NCBI GenBank assembly: GCA_001972305.1
Contig: BDDD01002247.1
Coordinates: 177,761-241,760, forward strand
DNA length: 64,000 bases
Direction of reading: 5' to 3'
Source: Cephalotus follicularis
Lineage: Eukaryota; Streptophyta; Magnoliopsida; Oxalidales; Cephalotaceae
Shown: positions 1 through 9,795 of the stretch, piece after piece
How positions within the stretch are numbered: the first letter of the stretch is position 1
Layout of the letters: each line of letters begins with the position of its first letter
Program-made: the position numbers and the translations under genes
The notes under the pieces: generated by a model
Seen by the model: only the letters and a program-made list of their open reading frames with translations
What the model was told of the DNA's origin: nothing
Database searches by the model: none

Positions 1-675
1 CACTTGGTTATATATTTCAAGTTTTAAATTGGTTAATGGAATTGTGCTTCAATCCTTCTTAACATGGTTTATCTCATTGCATTGACCTTATTGATGAATA
101 TGTAAATGAATGCATAGGTTGAGGGGGAGCCCTTCAATCCATGCTATGATTGAGGAGGAGCTTCCATGTCTCTTTTTGTAGTTTGACAAAAAGGGGGAGA
201 GATTTATATTTTGCATGTTGCATGGAGGTTGAAATGAAGTTGCATGAAGTTGCATGCATTTGGGGAATATATTGCAAATATTGCATATTGATGAGATATA
301 GGTTGTAATCTTGCATTGAGCAAGTGTATTTTGATATGACATGTGCCTTAGATATGCAAAATTGATAAAATTGGACTTTGAACTAAAAATGGTTAAGTTT
401 GTCAAGAAGTTATGCAAAATATGCATGTTTTGTCAATCATAAAAAAGGGGGAGATTGTTGGCCTTTGCCACCCCTACCTAGTGAAATACTCAAGGGGAGG
501 CCTTGGGGAGTGGACGTAGGCGGTTTGCCGAACCACTATATATCCGTTTGCAATTCTCTAAACCCTACACTCTTTACATTTCCGCAATTGTGTGTTTGTG
601 TTAATTGAATTATTTTGTGGTATAATTGCTAGTAATTTTTATAAGTCTATTCACCCCCCCTCTAGACTTCCTACA
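1..675 (+). mobile_element. Ty1/copia (Sirevirus-like) 3' end with 3' LTR
   Basis: The segment holds the non-coding 3' tail of a copia element and its 3' LTR; the coding part lies left of the window. Two purine tracts of the form AAAAAGGGGGAGA occur at about 188-201 and 441-454, and the second directly abuts an LTR that starts TGTTGG. Multiple polypurine tracts before the 3' LTR are typical of Sireviruses, so this placement is an inference from family knowledge. No gag or pol remains in view. The element sits inside the gypsy LTR fragment that resumes at 676. The insertion is older or younger than its host only in the sense that it interrupts it, so it is the younger of the two. Confidence 0.75.
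456..675 (+). repeat. Copia 3' LTR
   Basis: A 220-bp LTR starts TGTTGG just after a polypurine tract and ends CCTACA. It contains the GTGGACGTAGGC and GCCGAACCACTATA motifs near 510-541, which recur in the solo copia LTR at 36639-37805 in the opposite orientation. A CCCCCCC run near the end is also usual in short plant copia LTRs. The second copy of the target duplication is outside the window. Confidence 0.75.
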
Positions 676-1178
676 ATAATTCACACTTCAATTCATTCCA
701 ATCAACATGCAATTAGATATAAACTATCCCAACATGAAATACATACTATATCTTCAAAATCATGTCATAAATCCTACCTCAAATAGCTTTACTAGAATCA
801 ATTTGGAATTGATTCTTCACTTACACCCAATACTCTTCAACTCAACTCAGCCACTTCAATTCCAGAAATCAATCTATGTTGCCTGTTAACAGTAGACATA
901 TATATCGAAAATCAGTAGGTATATAGTACGAAATCAATATGTATATACCAATAGATTAACTTATCAGCAACTGAGAGCACAAACATAAGCTTACCAATTA
1001 ACTCTTAAGCTTCCAAACTCACTTTGAACACTCAAATTCCAGCAGGCACTTATCACAGTGGCAGGGTTCCTTTCTTTCCAATGTTTTTAACTCTCAATTC
1101 AACTCATAAGCATAGCTGATATAGGGAATCATTATCTCAGTGACTCATCAATTTTCTAACTCAATTTTCTGGCATTTT

Positions 1179-1183
<5 letters not shown>

Positions 1184-1212
<29 letters not shown>
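1184..1212. repeat. (TC)n microsatellite
   Basis: A perfect CT/TC dinucleotide run lies inside the family D LTR fragment; a pyrimidine-rich block occurs at the matching place of the second copy near 8545-8615. Confidence 0.9.
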
Positions 1213-1216
<4 letters not shown>

Positions 1217-1424
1217 TCACTATTTTCTTCCGTTTTTGTCTTTCTCTCTTCTGTTTGCAGGTTCCATGTGTTGAAGGAAACACTCAGGACACCAATCTCT
1301 CTTTAGCAGCAGCTGGTGACCCGTTTTGGGCATCCTTGACACGTTCTAGGACACCTGCTGTGTAAAGAAAAACATTTGTGCCACTGCTATGTTCTAAAAG
1401 GCACGTATCATACACCTGTCTACG

Positions 1425-1620
1425 TGCAAAGCGTTGCCGGTTTTGATCGAGCGTCGACGGTTAGGCCACCGCTTTGTCCAAGCCACGCACGCTATCGCAC
1501 TGTTCCAAACGACAAGTATCAGTCATTTATCTGAGTTCAAAGCGTCGATGGTTTTCTCCCTGGCGTCGATGGTTAGGCACAAGGCATCAATGCTTGTCTC
1601 TTAGCGTCGACGGTTTGGCA
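1425..1620. repeat. GTCGAC-core palindrome cluster (LTR D1)
   Basis: At least five degenerate copies of a motif close to AAGCGTCGACGGTT occur here, spaced 20-60 bp apart. Variants such as GCGTCGATGG and GCATCAATGC fit CpG to TpG or CpA decay. The same kind of cluster is in the LTRs of several unrelated elements in this window. Confidence 0.8.
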
Positions 1621-1814
1621 CCATAATTCGTTTCTTTAACTTCATTTAATCAACTTTCAATTTATTTCAATTTAGTCCTTATGTCAAACACTTAAGCCCT
1701 CAATTCCAATTATTAGCTTAAATAAAAGGACAATCCAACATGAATTTCAATTCAATGTATATTTTATTCATCATTTATATAATATACATCGAATTTAAAA
1801 TTGCGGTTATTACA

Positions 1815-3751
1815 CTTTTGCTCCAAACCCTTTTGATTTCCTTGAAGCTTAGAGTCCATCACCTAAACTGATATCCAACATAAATAAAGATGGAGTCTTT
1901 GAATGAAACCATCTCCACCTATATTGAATTTTGGAGGGTGAGAGGTGAGTTTATTGTGCTCTTTTTCTTCCATGAAAGCAAGCTTTCACCGTCTCCATTA
2001 ATGGAGGAAGGGAGAATATGGTAAAGTGAAGAAGATGGAGAGAGATAGTGACGTGTGGAGAAGGAGTAAAAGAATGAGACAAAAGGTGTGTTTTGCACTT
2101 TTCTTAATAACTAAGTAAGTGATCAAATATCTCATGAATGATGTCATGGCTAAATATCCTATTTTGCCTTACCTTTAAAACATCATAATACACTCCATTT
2201 ATACATAAAGGGCTGGCCTCAATAAAGGCAAAAAACAACACCTTCACATCCATGTATGTGTGTTATACACATTTGGGCTTTACCATTGAAAAGTCAACAA
2301 TGGTGGGCTTATGCATTTTCTCCACTAATGTATGCATTGGGCCGGCCATTCAATGGAGATTTTAAGGCCCAATTTCAGCCCAATTAAGGATGCTAAATCC
2401 AAGCCCAAACCATCCTTTAAGTGACCCAACAACTCTCTCCATACCAATAAATGCCAACTGCACTTATCGGTTCACAATAAACCCTTCGCCGAGAATATTT
2501 TACTATGGCGATGCTCACACTCACTTTGTAAGAAATGACACATGTCAAGAAAATGAAATATTCTTTAGCAAAGTAACATCTCTCTTAGATGCTAACCTCT
2601 CACTAAATGACAAGTCCCTCACACGTCAACATGTTCCAAAATCAGGCAGGACCCGAAAGCCCGGTTTGAATTCTGGTACAATGATATATTTCCCAGAACA
2701 TCCCAACGTTCTGGTACTACCATCCCAATAGTCTTTCGACCATCTAAATAGCCATGGTGTGATCTTAAATCACCCCCGGATACCTTGGACCACAAGGTAC
2801 CACATCTATCATATGTTAGCTGGTTCACCAATGCTTTATCATAGTCATCGGTTTATGTGCCGCGTATCCTTCGTCATCTCAGCTCTGACCGCGGACTAAG
2901 ATTTGGATTAATGTCACCCCTAAGTAAAACCGTGATAACTATAATTCCATGAACGCATTGAAACTATGAGAGATATCCCATGAAACCTCTCGTTCCCAAT
3001 CTCCCAATGTCCGGCCAGAACTTTAAATCGTCAATGGTCATAAATGTTATAGAGCCTATAACCCTCAACATGGGTGTGCCGATCCCGTCTTGTGCACTCG
3101 CCCATACATCTCAATGTAGCTCCCACAAGGCCCAAAGATAACCCTTTTTCCAAAATGTGGCTAGTGCTGGGGAAAGCAGAAATCAAAGCCAAGCGGTTAC
3201 TACACAACGCATGTCAGCCGCTCAAGTATAAGGATACAACGTAAATCACGTATGATCTACTAGTCCTCTTTGACTAAACACTACCACGACAATAGGAACT
3301 CTATTGACATAGATGTTGACACTCCAAATAGATAACCTATGGTGGGTCTGTTCCGTGACATGCCACCAGCATGCACCCGTATCAGTTTTAGGGTAAACCC
3401 AAATGGAAATGAGATGATCCATCCCCTACACACAAGAGGGCAAGCATAATACATCAAGTCTTTACGGTTCATCAATTACCCTAAGAAAGTGATCCTATGA
3501 CTTGGAACATTTTGTCATGAGGGAGTAAGGATCTCATTCTCATAACCTCTCAAGCATGAGATCCAACCCCTCGAACGATAGGGCACTACATGTGTATTCA
3601 GTTAACATGGTGATTAACTGATCCGGATGAACGGTTTGGGATCATACATATAGCAAAATGCCAATCTTCTTGAATATGCACTATTGAACATGAATGGAAC
3701 TAAGAATGTATGATTCAAGAGTGTATCATATATTAATAACGTATTCCAACA
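1815..3751 (-). mobile_element. Copia-type LTR fragment, family E
   Basis: On the minus strand this starts TGTTGGAATACG at 3751, a copia-like LTR start. It has a TATA-like GTATAAATGG on the minus strand near 2200, followed by a pyrimidine-rich leader-like stretch. It is about 1.9 kb and non-coding; open frames in it show no recognisable domain. It interrupts the minus-strand gypsy gag that begins at 3752 and is itself interrupted at 1814 by family D. Whether it is a solo LTR or part of a longer element cannot be decided, because its left side is outside the window. Confidence 0.6.
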
Positions 3752-3759
3752 GCCACCTC

Positions 3760-5000
3760 TTGGCTTGCAGGGACACCCCTATCTAACACTCCTCTGCTGA
3801 GAACCACGAAATTGTCCTCCAAATCTTGAGGGACCTACTGGACTACCAACGCTATGGGGAGATTCACCTTGCCTCGGACTGCTACTATATCCAGACTTCT
3901 AGGATTTATTACTACTCCCAGAACTTCTTCCTGAATATCCACCGGAGGGAACAGATCTCTGGCTGCCTGCTTGGATCCTCAAGTTCTGTAACTCCTGAGT
4001 CACAGCTTCAACCTCTCGAGCCATATTAGCCAGATCAAAGAAGGATCTCAAGTGTAAGGGCATTAGCTTCTCCCTAATATCGGGACGAAGCCCTCTAAGA
4101 AACTTCTTTGCTTTCCTCGTTTCAGTGTTAACCATATACGGAGCTATGCTTGATAATTCGAAAAACTTGGCCTCATATTGGGCCACTGACATATCTCTTT
4201 GGGTTAGGCCTAAGAACTTAGCCTTGCTCTTATCAACTTCAACTTCGGGATAGAACCTTCCATTGAACTCCGATTTAAACATATCACAAGATAATGCTAT
4301 CCCGGATGCTTCCCATGAGGATTCAATCATGCTCCACCAATGCTCCACCTCACCCTGCAACATATACATTGCGAAGATAAGTTTCTGTGAATCTGAGCAT
4401 TCTAAAACTCAGAAAATATTCTCCAGCTGCATTAGCTATCTCTCTGCTAAAATGGCATTAGGGTCCCCTATGAAAGCTGGAGGGTTCAACTTCAAGAACC
4501 TGATTAAGGGGTCCTCTTGGGGTGTAGGTTGATCAACTGATCTTCTTGCTGTTGTAGCCCTCTTAGCAGGTCTTGCGGTGAATGTTTGTTCTGGTGCTTC
4601 TGTTGTACACCTACCTGGTCTTGCTACAGATGGTTGTTCTATTGCAGTCGCATGCTGCTGCATAAATTCATTCATCTGATTTATCACAGCACGCATCCTC
4701 CTCATAAAACCTATGGCCTCCTCTCAGGCAAGAGTAGCAGCTTCTGCTTCTTGGGCTGCATTTACTCCTTCTTGTTCTTTGGCATCTCCATTTGCTCGGG
4801 TGCGTCTAGTCGACGGTCCGACTCTAACTCCTTGTGCAGTTCTACTTTGATGTCCTCCCATACTTTTCTAATCGCATAAAAGGAATGGGTCAATATCCAC
4901 TTATAATATCCGTAACCAAATCTTAACTCTGAAATCATAAACTTTATCCTTAACACTCCACTTGCCAAGGACCCTATCATGGCATCTCCAGTATAGTACG
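3760..5000 (-). pseudogene. Gypsy gag remnant (element C)
   Basis: The minus-strand translation shows a Retrotrans_gag domain at 3990-4369, including an EVEHWWSMIESSWEASG-type capsid block, the MSVAQYEAKFFELS block and the RGLRPDIREKL block, which are standard landmarks of plant chromovirus Gag. An upstream stretch at 4436-4705 has the FLKLNPPAF and GDPN landmarks that precede this domain. In a living element Gag forms the virus-like particle. The copy is a broken fossil cut off at its C-terminal side by another element. It is one of three gypsy gag regions in the window (the others near 38100 and 47987). Confidence 0.85.
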
Positions 5001-5017
5001 ACTTTGATACCATAAAT
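5001..5017 (-). other. Primer binding site, initiator tRNA-Met type
   Basis: On the minus strand TGGTATCAAAG follows the LTR end (GCATGACA) after five bases. It matches the usual TGGTATCAGAG complement of plant initiator tRNA-Met with one difference. It fixes the element's orientation and the LTR edge at 5018. Confidence 0.8.
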
Positions 5018-5551
5018 TGTCATGCCCTGAACCGTGGAATGAGCCCCACGGCTCGACACGTGGCTTACCGTACACATGACTTACCAATTACCATAAATTC
5101 AACCATCATAAAAATTTAAAACTTTAATTCATAATCTCTCATGTAGAATAATCATCAATCAAATATGTGGATAAGCCCAAATTTATACAATATTGTCTTG
5201 AGTACGCTCTGCCACAAGCCGTCAGGTCATATAATTATTACATAATTCTCACTTACTAAACTGGTCCGCTGAACTGCACCGACGAGGAGGAGGACTTACA
5301 CTACTCTTTATCCTTTGGGTTCCTGTGACACTCCACTTGTACCTGAACCTGACCCATTCAGAGAATGGGTCAGTAACACATGGTTGTGCAGGATACTATA
5401 TATAGAAATAGGCAGATGCAATGATCATGGAAGATACGCGCATGCCACTTCATAAATACAACCCATATTCATGTATGCAACGTCATGATTTACTTTCCTC
5501 GAACTACTGTACTCAACAAGGCAGACTTCACAATCTTAACATATCAGGCAG

Positions 5552-5838
5552 AGGAATTCACCCTTAGGTTCACCTGCCATGTGGAATTCACCCTTAGGTT
5601 CACCTGTCATGCGAAATTCACCCTTAGGTTCACTTGCTATGGCAGAATTCACCCGTAGGTTCACCTGCTGTGGCGGAATTCACCCTTAGGTTCACTTGCT
5701 AAGCTGGATTTGCCCCGGGGTTCACCTACCATGCAGAATTCACCCTTAGGTTCACCTGTAATGGTGGAATTCAACCCTTTTGGGCTTACCTACTGCGCGA
5801 TAGTCACTATGCAGAATTCACTCTTAAGTTCAACTACT
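5552..5838. repeat. Tandem repeat, about 31-bp unit
   Basis: Eight to nine degenerate units follow the pattern GAATTCACCCTTAGGTTCAC plus a short spacer such as CTGCCATGTG. Related units are found at 32995-33235 in the solo LTR of the same family. Confidence 0.9.
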
Positions 5839-5981
5839 ATAGGATGTGTCACTAACAAGTCTATACATATATCAGACGGAGAAGGTAGTCTGCTAACAAC
5901 ACTCCAACCGTTAGTCTACTCGACGCTCTTTAGGCGCTATACTATGCAGGCATTGGGCACTAGTCTTCTTTGCGTCTTGAA

Positions 5982-6453
5982 GGACTGATCTGCTCGACAC
6001 GCATGGAACTAGTATGTTCAGCAACCATGTGGACTGGTCTGCTCGGCACGCATGAACTAGTATGTTCGGTGACCATGTGGACTGGCCATCTCAGCACGCA
6101 TGGACTAGTATGCTCAGTGACCATGTGGACTGGTTAGCTCGGCATGCATGGACTAGTATGCTCGGCGACCATGTGGACTAGTCTGCTCGGCACGCGTGGA
6201 GTATGCTCGGCGACCATGTGGACTGGTCTTCTAGGGCCGCATGGACTAGTATGCTCGGCGACCATGTGGACTAGTCTGCTCAGGCCGCATGGACTAGTAT
6301 GCTCGGCGACCATGTGGACTGGTCTGCTCAGCACGTATGGACTAGTATGCTCGGCGACCATGTGGACTGGTCTGCTCGGCATGCATGGACTAGTATGCTG
6401 GGTGACCATGTGGACTGGTCTGCTCAGCAAGCGTGGACTAGTATGCTCGGCGA
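5982..6453. repeat. Tandem repeat, 48-bp unit, about ten copies
   Basis: The unit begins ACCATGTGGACTGGTCTGCT and runs through CTCGGC and GGACTAGTATGCTC. Because 48 is a multiple of three, frames stay open across the array on both strands (about 6134-6430 minus, 6144-6533 plus). These are not genes: the repeated peptides have no domain and the array lies inside an LTR. Confidence 0.9.
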
Positions 6454-7082
6454 TTTATCGTTGTTGCCAAACTCAGCAATCCTATATTCGATTTTCAGTG
6501 CAGAAACAACCTAACATTCTAACATTCATCTAATCCTAATCTAACAAGCACAACAACATTCACAACAATACAAACAATGTAATCACACATAACAGAACAA
6601 TTCACACACATGCTTGCAGAAGCTCGGACATATAGTTACCTACCTAAATTCGGTTGAAAATGGAGATCACATGACTCCTTACTTTGTCACACCCCGCTTT
6701 TATTTAACACATGGTTAACAATTTAATCCAGTATTTACTAATAATAAAAAATTTAAAACTTTTGCGGAAGCATAAAAATCATACTGGATTATTCAACATC
6801 ACATACACACGCAGCCCATACTACGTGCTTAAGCTTAAAACAGTACAAGTTATATATTACAAATTATCAATGTAAATATAACAACAGGGTATGACTTAAT
6901 TCAAATTACAACCTTCAATAAAAGCCTTCAAGTAAAGCTTCAGCAGCGCGGCTCCACTTCACTTCGTTAATATGAAATTATAGGTATTAGCCTTTGTCCT
7001 CACTCGGCTAAGTAGGAAGTATGCATGAAAATGAATATAAAGATGCAATCATGCATGACAGTTTATATTTTCAAAACAGTAG

Positions 7083-7109
7083 ATATATATATATATATAT
7101 ATATATATA
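7083..7109. repeat. (TA)n microsatellite
   Basis: A perfect AT dinucleotide run lies within the family D solo LTR. Confidence 0.9.
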
Positions 7110-7787
7110 AGCAACCATGCCAAGTGGCTACAATCATTCAGTCATCAGGCATACCACAAAGGGTATAAATAGTACAGTCCAGTTGTCCGAAGACCGGTAG
7201 TGGGTGTCAAATGTCGCTATCTCCTAGCCCCAACGATGCACCACCTAACTATCACCATGCACTCCGACGATGATAGAAAAGCTAAACAGTATTGCCAGCA
7301 CTTAGCGGGCAATTAACAGTCACGATCTGCATTGTAGATAAGTTTGGTGTATGAGCTATAGCCAACTCCTGGCACCTAGGCTCACCTCTGTAGTCCGTGA
7401 TACACTCCGATCACAAGACCATCAGAACTATCAATCACAAACAGTACAGTAATATTACATATGTACTGTAATATAGCAGTAATCTCATTTGAAAGAGAAA
7501 TCAGTAAAACAGTTCAGAAGATTCTCATTTTGTGAAAACAGCAACAGTAACAGTGCCTCTCATTTGAGGAAAACAGTACACTAATTCTCATTTTGAGAAA
7601 CAGTTCAGTAAAAAACATTTGGTCGTGCATATAGCACTCAGTCTTTGAAATCCTTGAAACAGTAGTATTTATGAAATACTTTTATAGATATAAAATATCT
7701 ATAACAGTAGTAATATGCAGTTGCATAACAGTTATCAATATCAATTTCCAGTAAATCAAGCTGTAATAATGCATAAACAGTACAGTA

Positions 7788-8040
7788 AGGCGTCAACGTG
7801 TATCAGTGGCGTCAATGTGTAAACGACAACATGAGGATATCACTGTCTCAGTAAGGTGTCAACAGTTTCTTGTAAAGCGTCACCGGTCTAATCCAAAGCA
7901 TCAACAGTATATTGTAAGCGTTGACAGTTTCTTGTAAAGCGTCGCCGGTCTAATCCAAAGCGTTGATAGTATATTGTAAGCGTCGACAAATTTCCTTAAG
8001 CGCGACTGTTACTACTAAAGCGTCGACGGTTTATAGCGTT
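7788..8040. repeat. GTCGAC-core palindrome cluster (LTR D2, first)
   Basis: About nine degenerate units such as GCGTCAACG, GCGTCACCGG, GCGTTGACAG and GCGTCGACGG occur here. Most differ from AAGCGTCGACGGTT by changes expected from CpG deamination. Confidence 0.8.
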
Positions 8041-8783
8041 TAGGTAATCCTAGAAAATAGAGCATGTATATTTTTCACACTTCAATTCATTTCAACCGAC
8101 ATGTAATGATATATAAACCATATTAACATGAAATAAATGCTATATATTCAAAATCATGTCATAAATCCTACCTCAATTCGCTATCCCAGAATCAATTGCT
8201 TGATTCTTCACTTCTTCTCCAACACACCTTCAATTCCAAACAATCTTCAATAATTTCCAGAAATTAATCTATGTTTGCATGTTAATAGTAGATATAGAAT
8301 GAAAATCAGTAGCTATACATAACTGATTAACTATGGTAACATTAACTGAGTTCAATTTAGAAGCTTATCAGTTACTTGTTAAGTTCCAAACTCAAATTTG
8401 AACTCCAATTTCATCATGCACACAGTAGCAGATGGTTTCCTTTCTCCCAACATTTTTAATTCTCAATTCAACTCATAATCATAGTTGATATATAAGTATT
8501 CATTTTAGTAATTCATCTGATGCTCTAACTCAGATTTCCACCATTTTCTTCTCTTTCTCTCCTTCATCGTTTCTTTTTCTATTTTTGTTTTCTTTCTCTT
8601 CTCCTTCTGTTTTGCAGATTACAAGTGTTGGAATACATCCAGGACACTAATCTTCCTTAGCAGCAGCCGGCGACACGTTTTGGTATTGTTTTCCACGCCT
8701 CTGGACCACCTGTCCATGTTAAAACGCCAGACATGCCACCACTCTACTTTAATCGACATGCAGCAGACACCTGTCTGTGTGCA

Positions 8784-8935
8784 AAGCGTCGACGGTATAG
8801 CGTGAGCGTCGACGGTTTGTCCACCGCTTTGTCCTGGCCACGCATGCTATTGTACTATTCCAATTCACACATATCAACACCTTCCTGGGCTCAAAGCGTC
8901 GATGGTTGCATTGTGAGCGTCGACGGTTTGGCGCC
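8784..8935. repeat. GTCGAC-core palindrome cluster (LTR D2, second)
   Basis: Four units (AAGCGTCGACGG, GAGCGTCGACGG, AAGCGTCGATGG, GAGCGTCGACGG) come in two pairs. The matching region in the other family D copy is 1425-1620. Confidence 0.85.
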
Positions 8936-9112
8936 AGAATTCCAGTATTTCCAATTTCATTCAATCTAGCCCTTATGTTATACAATTAAGCCATCAATAA
9001 CAACTATTAGCTTAATCAAAAGTCAATTAAGCATTAATTTCAATTCAATGTATATTTTATTCATTACTTGTACAATATACATTAAAATTGAAATCGCGGT
9101 TATTACATACTT

Positions 9113-9537
9113 AGATTCTGGACTTGCTTTTGATTTTGTAATTACTGCGCACCTCAGCTTTCTTCTCTTTTTCACTCTCCCCCTACTCCTTCGGCTCAAG
9201 GAGATGGGGATTTATGCAGGAGTGCATGAGGCATCGAACTCTCTTGAGAAAGCTCCTCCTTTGTTTTCTTTCTCACCTTTCTCCATCATCTGGCCCCATT
9301 TTCCACTTTCTCTCCCTTCTCTCGATTTTTCTAGAATGGGAGTGAGTAAGAATATCTAAACTGTGGCTCCCAGGCATCGCCCATCTTTTATACCTGTTCA
9401 TTGAAGGATCTAGAAGCACTGCTTGGTTATTTAACCATACAGTGTAGGCCGCTCCAAGCTCCTTAGCCCAAACCAATACCTCAGGCCCACTTCAACCCAC
9501 ATAAGAGAAGAAATTCTCAAGGGCCCAATATTACCCT

Positions 9538-9572
<35 letters not shown>

Positions 9573-9604
9573 CAACAATTATGTATGATATTCGAGGCAT
9601 TACA
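9113..9604 (-). repeat. 5' LTR of element C, 5' portion
   Basis: This resumes the LTR of element C after the nested solo LTR. On the minus strand it starts TGTAATGCCTCG at 9604. It includes an (AT)n run at 9541-9571 and aligns in layout with the right end of the solo LTR at 32455-35146, including GGGCC-rich words. Confidence 0.75.
9541..9571. repeat. (AT)n microsatellite
   Basis: A perfect AT run lies close to the LTR start of element C. Confidence 0.9.
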
Positions 9605-9795
9605 CAGACAAAGAAGGATGAATCTCTATCATGTTATCTTCTCTTTCCTATGTACACTTCTCTATGCCATGGTGCTGCCATAGAACCTTAACCGAAGGAA
9701 TGGTGTTGTTCCTCAATACTTTGACCTCACTTTCAATAATATGTACTTGTGTCTCTGCATAAGACAAGTCTGGCTCAATTTGTATCTGTCTGTAC
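9605..9795 (-). pseudogene. Gypsy pol C-terminal fragment
   Basis: The minus-strand translation contains landmarks of the Tekay-like pol C-terminus: KVLRNNTIPSVKVLW followed by EREDNMIEIHPSL. It abuts the outer LTR end of element C directly. The neighbouring pol fragment at 9796-14270 is on the opposite strand and stops just before this part of pol, so the two may be pieces of one element separated by an inversion. That is an inference. Confidence 0.75.

Larger units (their letters stand above)
676..1814 (-). mobile_element. Gypsy LTR fragment, family D
   Basis: This is a diverged copy of the 8070-9107 part of the solo LTR at 6685-9107. Shared blocks include the ATCATGTCATAAATCCTACC stretch near 762, the TCTC-rich tract and the CGGTTATTACA end. 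Read on the minus strand the LTR starts TGTAATAACCGC at 1814. Its other end is cut by the copia insertion ending at 675. It is non-coding. It abuts a different LTR at 1815, which suggests that it was inserted there. Confidence 0.75.
5018..6684 (-). repeat. 5' LTR of element C, 3' portion
   Basis: The LTR edge on the plus strand reads TGTCATGCCC. Just inside is a hairpin-capable CCGTGG / CCACGG pair followed by a CACGTG G-box (5031-5060). The LTR continues at 9113-9604 beyond a nested solo LTR. It carries two tandem arrays described separately. Confidence 0.8.
6685..9107 (-). mobile_element. Solo LTR, gypsy family D (2423 bp)
   Basis: The insert starts TGTCACACCCC and ends CGGTTATTACA on the plus strand, and is flanked by a perfect 5-bp target duplication TACTT (6680-6684 and 9108-9112). 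On the minus strand it starts TGTAATAACCGCG and ends GGGGTGTGACA, like other gypsy LTRs here. There is no internal domain, so it is a solo LTR left by LTR-LTR recombination. It sits in the 5' LTR of element C, and the host LTR continues cleanly on both sides. It contains a (TA)n run and two GTCGAC-core clusters. Confidence 0.9.
3752..9604 (-). mobile_element. Ty3/gypsy element C: gag part, PBS and 5' LTR
   Basis: Read on the minus strand the order is 5' LTR (9604 down to 5018, with a solo LTR nested in it), a PBS for initiator tRNA-Met, and then gag until the element is cut at 3752 by the family E LTR. The LTR has the same ends and the same internal repeat type as the solo LTR at 32455-35146, so both belong to one family. 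The rest of gag-pol and the 3' LTR are not in view. The element is broken and old. Confidence 0.8.

Noticed and set aside
5552-6453. CRISPR-like regular repeats
   Set aside because: The units are adjacent and degenerate with no unique spacers of fixed length; this is a minisatellite in a plant LTR.
6134-6533. Open frames of 98-129 codons on both strands
   Set aside because: They are produced by a 48-bp tandem repeat inside an LTR; the unit is a multiple of three, so any stop-free phase stays open.
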